Assembly (NCBI GenBank): GCA_017303335.1
Contig: JAFLBK010000001.1
Coordinates: forward strand, 935,001-999,000
Reading direction: 5' to 3'
DNA length: 64,000 nt
Source of the DNA: Chitinophagales bacterium
GTDB taxonomy: Bacteria; Bacteroidota; Bacteroidia; Chitinophagales; Chitinophagaceae
The translations under genes and the position numbers were made by a program. The notes beneath the pieces were generated by a model, which ran no database searches, was not told the DNA's origin, and was given only the letters and a program-made list of their open reading frames with translations. Below are positions 8,996 to 16,910 of the stretch, in pieces (the first letter of the stretch is position 1; each line of letters opens with the position of its first letter).

Positions 8996-11524
8996 TTAAT
9001 CGAGCAGGTATACAGGCAGGTTCTCCTCGGTAGCGTGTACAATATGATTTGTTTCCATTTCTTTGGCGCCTTCAATAAAGGTTTCCATATTGTGAATAAC
9101 CCTGATCTCTTCCACCCTGGTCAGCGGCTCATACGTACTGAACGCACCATCCCGGAAATAATAAAACTGTTTTTCCGGGGGATGAAACGCCACGATATGC
9201 ACCCACTCGTTCTTATACCATTCGAATACCTCCGGTGAAGACTGAATGGCCTGTAGAACAATTTCCGGGCTTTGCTCCACGATCACCAGCAGGCGTACCG
9301 GGTCGTGCACTTCGATCATCTGCCAGGGAAGTCCGGGCCGCAGGTCGCCGTCGCTGCTGTTTGCCACGCCAAAAAGCCCCATGACATTGTGCGGCAGCTT
9401 GGTACCTGCGCCGAGTTTGATATTATCAACCCGCGAAAAATAGTATTCGAGGTTGATTCCGCCACAGACCAGCCCGATCGGCCGCATGACCGCGGCAAGG
9501 ATAGACCCATCCGGATCGGTGTTATGATCATAACTATTCAGGAAGGCCCGGCGGTCGAGGAACAGTCCCTTGCTCATGTTTCGCCGGCCGATGATCGCCA
9601 GGGTATTGGTACCATGACCCAACTCCGGCCTGGGTTCAAACAGGGAAACAGATCGGTTATGAATAGCCTGTCGCACCTGTTCCAGTTTTTGCCGCGTATT
9701 GATGGAAGCGAAACGCCGGCTTCGTTCCTTGGCGTTCAGGTTAAGAGCTGTTTCAAAATGTTGTTTGTTGAGAAGATGCGCCCGGCTGTTTTCGGCATGC
9801 AGTATTTCTTCATCATAGTAACCCATTACATCGGCGGCCGTATCATGCATACAGCCGATGAACTGGGTGCCTGCCGGGATATTGATGTTCCTGGCAGCCA
9901 GGGCTGCCCGCACTTTCGGATGATTCAGGATAAAGGCCTGCACGCGGGCGTTGGTGGCACCGGGCCTTCCGCTGCAGGCGCCGCAATCGTGTGCGCCGTG
10001 GTGTGGATTGTTGGCGCTGCTGCTTCCATGCGCCACCATATAAACAATCGGGGCAAAACCACGGATCAGGCCGATGCCGCGTAAAAAGTTCTCGGCACGG
10101 GTGGTCATTTCTTCGATGGTATAACCGATCTGCAAGCCGTTTTCTGTATCGTCGGTACGCTTGTTTTCGATGGTTAAAACGGAATGCCGGTCCATATGCG
10201 CATAGGCATTGGAGATCGCGGGGCTCATCTTCGGTCTGAATAACATCTGCGCTTTCTTGGCCAGGGCCCAGAAACCATACGTGATGCTCATGAAGAAGCC
10301 GGTGAAGAAGCCATGTGTGAGTTTGCTGTACAGGGGCTCGTGCTTTTTTTCTTCCGTGGCTTCATATTCCTTGATCAGGTAGCGGGGAGTAACGGGGGCC
10401 GGACAGAGTTTATCGTAAAACTTACTGCCTTGCTGCTGAAAATAAAACTCTACGCCGAAAAAGCCGGGTGCGCCAAACGTTTCACAACACTTATCCACCG
10501 CCTCAATATGCCGGCGTATGGAATCTTCCCGTTCATCGATACAAAAAATAGCCTGGAATGTTTTATCAGCGGCAACGGGCCTGTCGCCGGCAAGCAAGAT
10601 TCCCCGCAGCACACCGTCGTAATAACTCCATTCAAAAGCGTCCTGCCAAAGCTCTATCACTTCCGCGAATTCCGTTTTTGGGATATCCGCCAGCAGGTTT
10701 TCGGGAGGCGAGGAAACATGATCGGCCAGGGGCTGCCAGTTTTCGCCAAGACGCCGGTGCAGGGCGTCCAGCTCCAGCAGCAACTCAAATTCAATGAACT
10801 CCTTCAGGCAGATCTGCTTGCGGTCGAGCAATGTGTGCGGATTGTCTTCCACCGCTGAAACAAAACCACTCCAGCCATGGTGGGCGAATTGCTGGTCGAA
10901 CAGGTATTGTTCAAAATACGCTTCATCGCCTACAATTTGTTTCAGCAGCGATGTCAGTGAGTAGTTCCCTTCCAGGAATTGTTGGCGGATCTTCTTTGTT
11001 TTGAAAAAACTAACCCAGCTTTTGCGTTCGATCTCCCGGATTGCCTGTGTAAAACTCCTGTCGCTCAGCGGCATTCGTTGCACAGCGATGCCCTGGTCGA
11101 GGAAGGCGCAGACGATACGGAACAATCTTGGCTGAACGGCATTGTCCAGGTCGAATGCATACGCTTCTTTCCAGTATTTACGCAATTGCCCGACGCGGGG
11201 ATGGTTGATCACATCGTACGGAGTATCCAGTACTTTTTGCTTCCAACCTGCCAGGGCGTCTTTTCCTTTTTTCTGAACGATTGTTTTATTCAGTATGTCT
11301 TCCCGGATCCGCCCTGATTTATATAAGTCCCTGTACTCTGTAAGTTGCAGGTGCACCTGGTAGCCGAATATGCGGGATGCCTTAAAAATGGCATCGTAGA
11401 ACTTCATGTGCTGAAAAGCATGCAGGGAGTTGTGATGGATGAAATCCTTGAGCGCCTGCTGCGAAGGCAGGAAGTGTTTCAGCTCCTGGATGACATGCGC
11501 TTCGTCGAATGAATGATCGGCCAT
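8996..11524 (-). CDS. dabA: DabA-like carbonic-anhydrase-related subunit (DUF2309/UPF0753) of a DAB inorganic-carbon pump
   Basis: DabA is a cytoplasmic, zinc-binding, beta-carbonic-anhydrase-like protein that, with DabB, turns CO2 into trapped bicarbonate. This 842-residue product has the family's four zinc-site positions: Cys328 and Asp330 in FCIDERED, His499 in VAHGSSS and Cys514 in AHDCGAC. The spacings (2, 169 and 15 residues) closely follow those reported for the characterised DabA of Halothiobacillus (C351, D353, H524, C539; recalled from the literature). It starts at an ATG 24 bases after the carbonic anhydrase gene and is followed by dabB, so it is in the middle of a four-gene operon. 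Confidence 0.92.
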   Translation of the reverse strand: MADHSFDEAHVIQELKHFLPSQQALKDFIHHNSLHAFQHMKFYDAIFKASRIFGYQVHLQLTEYRDLYKSGRIREDILNKTIVQKKGKDALAGWKQKVLDTPYDVINHPRVGQLRKYWKEAYAFDLDNAVQPRLFRIVCAFLDQGIAVQRMPLSDRSFTQAIREIERKSWVSFFKTKKIRQQFLEGNYSLTSLLKQIVGDEAYFEQYLFDQQFAHHGWSGFVSAVEDNPHTLLDRKQICLKEFIEFELLLELDALHRRLGENWQPLADHVSSPPENLLADIPKTEFAEVIELWQDAFEWSYYDGVLRGILLAGDRPVAADKTFQAIFCIDEREDSIRRHIEAVDKCCETFGAPGFFGVEFYFQQQGSKFYDKLCPAPVTPRYLIKEYEATEEKKHEPLYSKLTHGFFTGFFMSITYGFWALAKKAQMLFRPKMSPAISNAYAHMDRHSVLTIENKRTDDTENGLQIGYTIEEMTTRAENFLRGIGLIRGFAPIVYMVAHGSSSANNPHHGAHDCGACSGRPGATNARVQAFILNHPKVRAALAARNINIPAGTQFIGCMHDTAADVMGYYDEEILHAENSRAHLLNKQHFETALNLNAKERSRRFASINTRQKLEQVRQAIHNRSVSLFEPRPELGHGTNTLAIIGRRNMSKGLFLDRRAFLNSYDHNTDPDGSILAAVMRPIGLVCGGINLEYYFSRVDNIKLGAGTKLPHNVMGLFGVANSSDGDLRPGLPWQMIEVHDPVRLLVIVEQSPEIVLQAIQSSPEVFEWYKNEWVHIVAFHPPEKQFYYFRDGAFSTYEPLTRVEEIRVIHNMETFIEGAKEMETNHIVHATEENLPVYLLD

Positions 11525-11548
11525 GGTGTTGATTTAGAAAAACCGTTT

Positions 11549-12238
11549 TTAATGCCTCAGTTCAGCCACGCTGAATTGCGGGTTTTGTTCGTCGCGGATG
11601 TATTCCACGTCGTCATAGAATTCCACCATGCCGGTTTCTACATCGTACATAGCGCCCACCACCCCGATTTCGCCATTCTCCACCATTTGTTCGATGATAA
11701 AGCTTCTTTCAATGATGTTTTTCACTGAGCGGCGTACATTGATGGATGATACGTTTTCGACAAACGTCGCGTTCTTCGAATTCCTTGAGCCGGGTTCGGT
11801 CGTGTCTCTTTCGGAATAAACGGCGGGCTGCAGTTTGGATAACAGTTCGGTGAGGTTGCCCATTTCTACATGATCGCAGGCTCCTTTCACCGCTCCGCAT
11901 TTGGTATGGCCAAGTACGACCACCAATTTGGAACCGGCCACTTTGCAGGCGAACTCCATGCTGCCGAGGATATCGGTATTCACGATATTGCCGGCGATGC
12001 GAACGGAGAAGATGTCGCCAAGCCCCTGGTCGAAGATCAGTTCGGCCGAGGTACGGCTGTCGATACAGCTTAAAACGATGGCGAATGGCCACTGCCCTTC
12101 ACTGGTTTCGTTCACCTGCTCCAGCAGGTTGCGGTTTGCTTTCAGGTTATTAACAAACCGGTTGTTTCCGTTCTTCAATAATTCGAGCGCCTTGCGGGGC
12201 GTTATGGTGCTTTGTATTTCTTTGTTCAATGTTTTCAT
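11549..12238 (-). CDS. Beta-class carbonic anhydrase (operon member)
   Basis: A 229-residue cytoplasmic enzyme interconverting CO2 and bicarbonate. The zinc ligands and catalytic dyad are all visible: Cys58, Asp60 and Arg62 in CIDSR, and His111 and Cys114 in GHTKCGAVKGA. There is no signal peptide. It sits between a SulP gene (15-base gap) and dabA (24-base gap), all on the minus strand, so it is very probably co-transcribed. A cytoplasmic carbonic anhydrase beside bicarbonate import is more likely to supply CO2/HCO3- to carboxylases than to support a carboxysome, since no RuBisCO or shell gene is in view. Confidence 0.93.
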   Translation of the reverse strand: MKTLNKEIQSTITPRKALELLKNGNNRFVNNLKANRNLLEQVNETSEGQWPFAIVLSCIDSRTSAELIFDQGLGDIFSVRIAGNIVNTDILGSMEFACKVAGSKLVVVLGHTKCGAVKGACDHVEMGNLTELLSKLQPAVYSERDTTEPGSRNSKNATFVENVSSINVRRSVKNIIERSFIIEQMVENGEIGVVGAMYDVETGMVEFYDDVEYIRDEQNPQFSVAELRH

Positions 12239-12253
12239 TGTTAATGTGGTTTA

Positions 12254-13870
12254 TTAATGTACTGACTGTACGTGTGAATAATTCTCCATTTTGTATGCTT
12301 CCTTGAATCCTACAAGTTGCAGCTGTATATCCTTCAGGGGCGCTTTAATATCCCGGAACTCTTTGATCAGCTCCAGTACGTCAAAGTCGATATACGAGGT
12401 TCCGGAAGCGTCGATCACAACCGTTGAATTCTCCGGCATGTGATCCAGGGTTTGCCGGATCGCCGCCTTGTTTAAGAAAGAGACTTCTTCGGCCAGCCGC
12501 ATGCGGATCGTATCGCCCTCGTGGTGTTTCTCTTTATGGAAGAAGTATGAATTCTTCAGGTTGCCATATAAGATGGCGCCGATCGCTGCCACGATTCCCG
12601 ACAATACCCCAACCAGCAATCCTTTCCCGCTCAATACCGGAATGGCCTTGAACAGGTCTACGGCAATGATCACCACCACGGTCACGATAAAGGGAACGAA
12701 CTGGTATTTGCCCGCGCTCCAGAAGTTTTTGAAAACGGATGGTTTTGCCAGTTTATAACCGGTGATCAGCAGGATGGCGGCCAGGGATGAAAGCGGTATC
12801 ATATTCAGCAATACCGGGATGAGGATGATCGATACCAGCAGCAGGGTTCCGTGAATGATCGTCGACAGCTTGGATTGTGCACCCGAGTTCACATTGGCGC
12901 TGCTTCGCACAATTACACTGGTTACGGGCAACCCGCCGACAAGGCCGGCTACGGTATTGCCCACACCTTGCGCAAACAGTTCGCGGTTGGTGTTGGTTAC
13001 GCGGCGCTGCGGATCGAGGTTGTCGATCGCCTCAATGCTCAGCAGGGTTTCCAGCGACGCGATCAGGGCAATGATCACGCCGTATACGATCACACTGCTG
13101 TTCAGGAATCCATTGAAATCCGGCAGGGTGAAAAAGCTGAAGAACTCTCCGGCGCTTTTTGCCACCCTGATCTGAACCAGGTGTTCGTTTTGAACGGCCA
13201 GTACGCTTCCGGTGCGGATCCAGATTTCGTTGATGATTACCGAAACGATTACGGCCACCAAGGCGCCCGGAACAAATTTGATCCGTTTTTTGATAAAGGG
13301 TTTTTCCCAAAGCACCATGATGATGATCGACAGGAGGCAGATGAGAAACACACCCACTTCGATGTGCTGCAACGGCTGCAACAGTTCGTGCATATCTTCC
13401 TGTCCGTAGGGAAACAGTTCTGTAATATTTCCTTTTTCATCCTTATCGTATCCGAACGCGTGGGGTATTTGTTTGGCGATGATCAGGATACCGATGCTCG
13501 TAAGCATGCCCTTGATCACGCTGCTGGGAATATAGTTGGCGATGCCACCGAGTTTGGCGAGCCCGAGCAGAATTTGCAGGATGCCCGCAATCAGCACGGC
13601 GCAAAGGAACAGGCTATAATCCCCGATCGAAACCAGGGCGCCCATCACCAATGCGGCCAGGCCGGCAGCGGGGCCGCTTACACTCAGCGGCGAATTACTC
13701 AATGCGCCAATTACAATGCCGCCAACAATGCCGGAAATAATGCCGCTGAAAAAAGGAGCGCCGCTGGCAAGCGCAATGCCAAGGCAAAGGGGCAGCGCTA
13801 CCAGGAATACAACAAGCCCTGATGGCAAATCGCTTTTAAGATTTGCGAACAGATTCTTTTTAGGATTCAT
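12254..13870 (-). CDS. SulP-family anion transporter with STAS domain (candidate bicarbonate transporter, first gene of the dab operon)
   Basis: A 538-residue SulP transporter clearly paralogous to the one at 5.5 kb: it has the same FLVALPLCLGIALASGAP (about residues 22-39) and SGPAAGLAALV motifs, about 11 hydrophobic segments, and a C-terminal STAS domain (VSFLNKAAIRQTLDHMP, DASGTSYIDFDVLELI). It begins with MNPKKNLFANLKSDLPSG, an ATG start. Downstream on the same strand lie carbonic anhydrase, dabA and dabB with gaps of 15, 24 and 34 bases. The 107 bases upstream separate it from a small membrane protein and hold an inverted repeat. Substrate bicarbonate is inferred from the company it keeps. 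Confidence 0.9.
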   Translation of the reverse strand: MNPKKNLFANLKSDLPSGLVVFLVALPLCLGIALASGAPFFSGIISGIVGGIVIGALSNSPLSVSGPAAGLAALVMGALVSIGDYSLFLCAVLIAGILQILLGLAKLGGIANYIPSSVIKGMLTSIGILIIAKQIPHAFGYDKDEKGNITELFPYGQEDMHELLQPLQHIEVGVFLICLLSIIIMVLWEKPFIKKRIKFVPGALVAVIVSVIINEIWIRTGSVLAVQNEHLVQIRVAKSAGEFFSFFTLPDFNGFLNSSVIVYGVIIALIASLETLLSIEAIDNLDPQRRVTNTNRELFAQGVGNTVAGLVGGLPVTSVIVRSSANVNSGAQSKLSTIIHGTLLLVSIILIPVLLNMIPLSSLAAILLITGYKLAKPSVFKNFWSAGKYQFVPFIVTVVVIIAVDLFKAIPVLSGKGLLVGVLSGIVAAIGAILYGNLKNSYFFHKEKHHEGDTIRMRLAEEVSFLNKAAIRQTLDHMPENSTVVIDASGTSYIDFDVLELIKEFRDIKAPLKDIQLQLVGFKEAYKMENYSHVQSVH

Positions 13871-13947
13871 AGATTAAACTGGGTTTTACACGGGTGCATA
13901 TGGCGCTATGGTTACACCGCACACATGTACTTGTATGACAAAATGGT

Positions 13948-13961
13948 TGAGCCGGGGCTCA
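13948..13961. promoter_or_regulatory. Inverted repeat upstream of the SulP-dab operon
   Basis: TGAGCC-GG-GGCTCA is an inverted repeat with a two-base centre, in the 107-base gap between the small membrane protein stop and the SulP start. It has no T run, so an operator or mRNA hairpin is more likely than a terminator. Confidence 0.3.
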
Positions 13962-13977
13962 TCAATACTGGGAAAAA

Positions 13978-14367
13978 TCAGGCGGCGTTGGGGGGTGGTA
14001 CGAGTAATTCGCCGTGGAATGCGGTATAGGTTCCCGCGTTTTTTGTTTTGTGGTATTGCCTGGCTATGGAAAAGAAATAATCCGATCCGTGCGGATCGTG
14101 AAGAAATTCTTCGGAGAATGAATTAATGTTCTTGGGAACCTTTTCCTCGGTACTGTTGCCGAAGGGATTGGCGCTCTCTTCTTCGCTGCCACCAGTAAGC
14201 GGTGATTGTGCCGATGGCGATTTTGCAGACTTGGCGATCTCTTGCTGGCTGGCAAGCACAAAGGGAGTACTCACCGTAAGCCACATAAGCAGCAGTATCA
14301 TTACTACAGCCGAGCCAAGTTGTATATTATTATATATTTTTCTGCGTTTCGCCATTTGGATGCGCAA
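13978..14367 (-). CDS. Small single-pass membrane protein of unknown function beside the carbon-uptake operon
   Basis: A 129-residue product with a basic N terminus (MRIQMAKRRK), one transmembrane segment at about residues 18-38 (GSAVVMILLLMWLTVSTPFV), a Ser/Glu/Pro-rich linker and a C-terminal soluble part (EEFLHDPHGSDYFFSIARQYH). A second ATG four codons in (14355) is an equally good start. I do not recognise the family. It is upstream of, and on the same strand as, the SulP-CA-dabAB operon, so it could be its first gene or an accessory factor; an inverted repeat separates the two. Confidence 0.65.
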   Translation of the reverse strand: MRIQMAKRRKIYNNIQLGSAVVMILLLMWLTVSTPFVLASQQEIAKSAKSPSAQSPLTGGSEEESANPFGNSTEEKVPKNINSFSEEFLHDPHGSDYFFSIARQYHKTKNAGTYTAFHGELLVPPPNAA

Positions 14368-14550
14368 AATACTATTTCTCCGCTTCTATACCAAGCATCC
14401 CTGTCGTTGGTATTGCTTTGGAGCCGGAATTTTACGCTCCGGTAACAATGAGAGGCGGGAATGGTTGAGTACCAGCGCAAATAAACGACGATTGGTTCGT
14501 GAATGCCGTTTTCCGGCCGTATTTTTAATGGTAAATATAACTGCCGCTTT

Positions 14551-15186
14551 ATGACTCCTTACGAGAAATTGCTTTCAGATAATAAGGCCTGGGCAAACAA
14601 TCAGCTTCAGACAAATCCCGATTTTTTTAATCGCCTATCCTCAATCCAGACACCGGATTTTCTCTGGATCGGCTGCAGCGACAGCCGGGTACCCGCCGAT
14701 AAGATCACCGGCACCCAGCCGGGAGAGATATTCGTACACCGCAACATAGCCAACATGGTGGTGCATACCGATGTAAACCTGCTGAGTGTGCTCGACTTCG
14801 CCGTCAATCATTTAAACGTGAAACACGTGATCGTTTGCGGGCATTATGGTTGCGGTGGCGTTAAGGCGGCGATGAGCAGCCGGGATTTTAAACCGGTGCT
14901 GAACATGTGGCTGCGCAATATCAAAGATGTATACCATATTTACCGGGATGCCCTGGATAAGATTGAAAATGAAGAAGAGCGAACCGACAGGCTTGTTGAA
15001 CTTAATGTCATCGAACAGGTAACGCACCTGGCGCAGACATCCATTATCCAGCGGGCCTGGCAGAAAAACAACGGCCCTTATTTGCATGGCTGGGTGTATG
15101 GTCTTAAAGACGGATTGATTAAACCGCTGCTGGACATGCCACCCGGTTCGTATATCGATCCGCTGTATACCTACGAAGATTTATAA
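14551..15186 (+). CDS. Beta-class carbonic anhydrase (Can-like)
   Basis: A 211-residue cytoplasmic beta-carbonic anhydrase resembling E. coli Can/CynT. The zinc site is Cys42, Asp44, Arg46 (GCSDSRVPAD) and His98, Cys101 (HYGCGGVKAA); the conserved HRNIAN segment follows at about residue 63. The frame is open from 14503, but the first 16 codons (SGRIFNGKYNCRF) are unlike the family, and MTPYEKLLSDNKAW is a canonical start, so the ATG at 14551 was chosen. It differs in sequence from the other carbonic anhydrase at 11.5 kb, so the locus holds two subtypes. It converges on the enoyl-CoA hydratase gene with a 13-base gap. Confidence 0.95.
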   Translation: MTPYEKLLSDNKAWANNQLQTNPDFFNRLSSIQTPDFLWIGCSDSRVPADKITGTQPGEIFVHRNIANMVVHTDVNLLSVLDFAVNHLNVKHVIVCGHYGCGGVKAAMSSRDFKPVLNMWLRNIKDVYHIYRDALDKIENEEERTDRLVELNVIEQVTHLAQTSIIQRAWQKNNGPYLHGWVYGLKDGLIKPLLDMPPGSYIDPLYTYEDL

Positions 15187-15199
15187 GTAACCGGGAGAT

Positions 15200-15964
15200 T
15201 TATCCTTTCGCTTTCGCCTTGAATTTATTGATCGCGTTGCGGGTGAACTCGCTTAATACAAGCCGCCCGCTGATGCCGGCCCGCTCGGGCAGTAACTGAT
15301 CCCAGTGTTCGGTTCCTTTCCAGAATACCTTTTTCATTTCGGCCATGGCCGCCGGGTTAGAGTGAGCCAGTGTGCTTGCCAGCCGGTAAACCGCTTCATC
15401 CATATTCTCGATGCTTTCGTGTACTTCGGCAAACAAACCCTTCTTGCGGGCCCATTCGGTATTGCGCCAATTGGTAGCGTCGATGGCCAGGGCGCTGAAT
15501 GCCGAGGTGCCGATCTTACGTTCAACGGCCGGACCAACGACAAAGGGTCCGATACCTACCGCCAGTTCACTGAGTTTGATATCTGCCTTATCCGTCGCGA
15601 TCGCGTAATCAACCGCCGATGCCAGCCCTACACCGCCACCTACGCATTTTCCCTGGATACGGCCAATGATGATTTTAGGACAACGGCGCATCGCGTTGAT
15701 CACATGCGCAAAACCACTGAAGAATGTAAGCCCCTCCGCTTCCGTTTGTATGGAGATCAACTCATCGAAACTGGCGCCGGAACAAAATGACTTTTCACCC
15801 CCGCTTTTTAAAATGATCACGCGGGTTTCCTCGTGCGTGCCGGCAAAGTGTATTTCCTTGGCCAGCTCCTCCAATAATTTGCCCGGCAATGAATTGCTTT
15901 GCGGATGATAAAATTCAATCGTATTGATTCCATGCTCGATGTGAGATCGTACGTATGCTTCCAT
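15200..15964 (-). CDS. Enoyl-CoA hydratase/isomerase (crotonase) family protein
   Basis: A 254-residue crotonase-fold protein. The oxyanion-hole motifs are present: SFCSGASFDEL near residue 60 and GKCVGGGVGLASAVDYAIA near 105. The first catalytic Glu has a plausible counterpart in LSELAVGIGP, but the segment that carries the second Glu in hydratases reads SAFSALAIDATNW with no Glu, so isomerase, hydrolase or another crotonase activity is possible. It is separated from paaZ by the DUF389 gene on the other strand, so a role in phenylacetate breakdown is only suggested by proximity. Confidence 0.85.
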   Translation of the reverse strand: MEAYVRSHIEHGINTIEFYHPQSNSLPGKLLEELAKEIHFAGTHEETRVIILKSGGEKSFCSGASFDELISIQTEAEGLTFFSGFAHVINAMRRCPKIIIGRIQGKCVGGGVGLASAVDYAIATDKADIKLSELAVGIGPFVVGPAVERKIGTSAFSALAIDATNWRNTEWARKKGLFAEVHESIENMDEAVYRLASTLAHSNPAAMAEMKKVFWKGTEHWDQLLPERAGISGRLVLSEFTRNAINKFKAKAKG

Positions 15965-15984
15965 GATGCTCGTTTTTCAAAAAT

Positions 15985-15992
15985 CAAAGTTA
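15985..15992 (-). promoter_or_regulatory. Candidate -7 promoter element of the crotonase gene
   Basis: Reads TAACTTTG on the minus strand, an exact TAnnTTTG match, 20 bases before the ATG. No clear -33 element was found. Confidence 0.4.
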
Positions 15993-16040
15993 TAGAAGAA
16001 GGCTCAGCTTTTATTTACGATATAAAATTATCTTTAGCGG

Positions 16041-16904
16041 ATGAAGCGTCCCGGGATTATCCTTCGGTTCATCCAATCCAAACTCTACCTTGGCAGGGAA
16101 GAGCAGGAGGCCGAAACGCTCGCCGAAATCAAAGAAGGCGCCCACTTTAGCGGCCATAATCTTTGGATCCTTGGTTTTGCGATGGTTATCGCTTGTGTAG
16201 GCCTGAACACCGATAGCATCAGCGCCGTGATCGGCGCCATGCTTATTTCTCCTTTGATGGGACCGATTGTTGGTTTTGCCTTTGCGCTAGCCATCAACGA
16301 TGCGGAACTGAAGGGAAAAAGCATCCGGAACTGGGTCTGGATGACGGGCATCAGCCTGGTGGCTTCGGTGCTTTTTTTCCTTGTAAGCCCGTTTGATAAT
16401 AACACGGCGGCGTTGTCCTCTTTCGCGAAAGCTTCCATTTTCGACATACTGCTGGCCTTTTTTGGCGGACTGGCGGGTTTTGTAGGAATAATAAAGAAAG
16501 AAGGGGTTAAGGTTATTTCGGGTGTTGCGGTTGCAACCGCCTGTATGCCGCCGCTTTGTACGGCCGGCTTTGGAATTGCCCACCTGGACTACCCGCTGTT
16601 CTTCGGTGGCTTATATTTTTACCTGGTAAACTGCCTGTTTATCGGCCTGGCTACTTTTCTGCTGGCCCGCTTTACGGGGTTTCATAAAAATAAGGATGTG
16701 CCCGGATTTCGAAAAACCGTCAACTGGCTTTGGAGTTTTTTCATCATTGCCATGATCGTTCCGGCCACTTATATCGCATACAAAAAATGGAATGAGCAAC
16801 ATGCCAGAGATCGGGCGTTCGTTGGTACGGATAAACAACGAATAGATGATCTTGAGAAAAAGATAATGCGCCTCGATTCGCTGGTTCAGCAAATGAAAAA
16901 GTAA
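16041..16904 (+). CDS. DUF389 family membrane protein
   Basis: A 287-residue inner-membrane protein with about six hydrophobic segments. The DUF389 hallmarks are visible: GLNTDSISAVIGAMLISPLMGPIVG spans about residues 53-77 (key pieces AVIGAMLISP and LMGPIVG), and AVATACMPPLCTAGFG near 162. A short charged coiled-coil-like tail (DKQRIDDLEKKIMRLDSLVQQM) closes the protein. The function of DUF389 proteins is not established. It diverges from the crotonase gene and converges on paaZ with a 6-base gap. Confidence 0.85.
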   Translation: MKRPGIILRFIQSKLYLGREEQEAETLAEIKEGAHFSGHNLWILGFAMVIACVGLNTDSISAVIGAMLISPLMGPIVGFAFALAINDAELKGKSIRNWVWMTGISLVASVLFFLVSPFDNNTAALSSFAKASIFDILLAFFGGLAGFVGIIKKEGVKVISGVAVATACMPPLCTAGFGIAHLDYPLFFGGLYFYLVNCLFIGLATFLLARFTGFHKNKDVPGFRKTVNWLWSFFIIAMIVPATYIAYKKWNEQHARDRAFVGTDKQRIDDLEKKIMRLDSLVQQMKK

Positions 16905-16910
16905 TTGTGT

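Noticed and set aside
14821..14833. CACGTG in the carbonic anhydrase gene and similar CACGTG words near 32340 and 34464.
   Set aside because: Flanking bases do not fit parS (no GTTNC / GNAAC arms).
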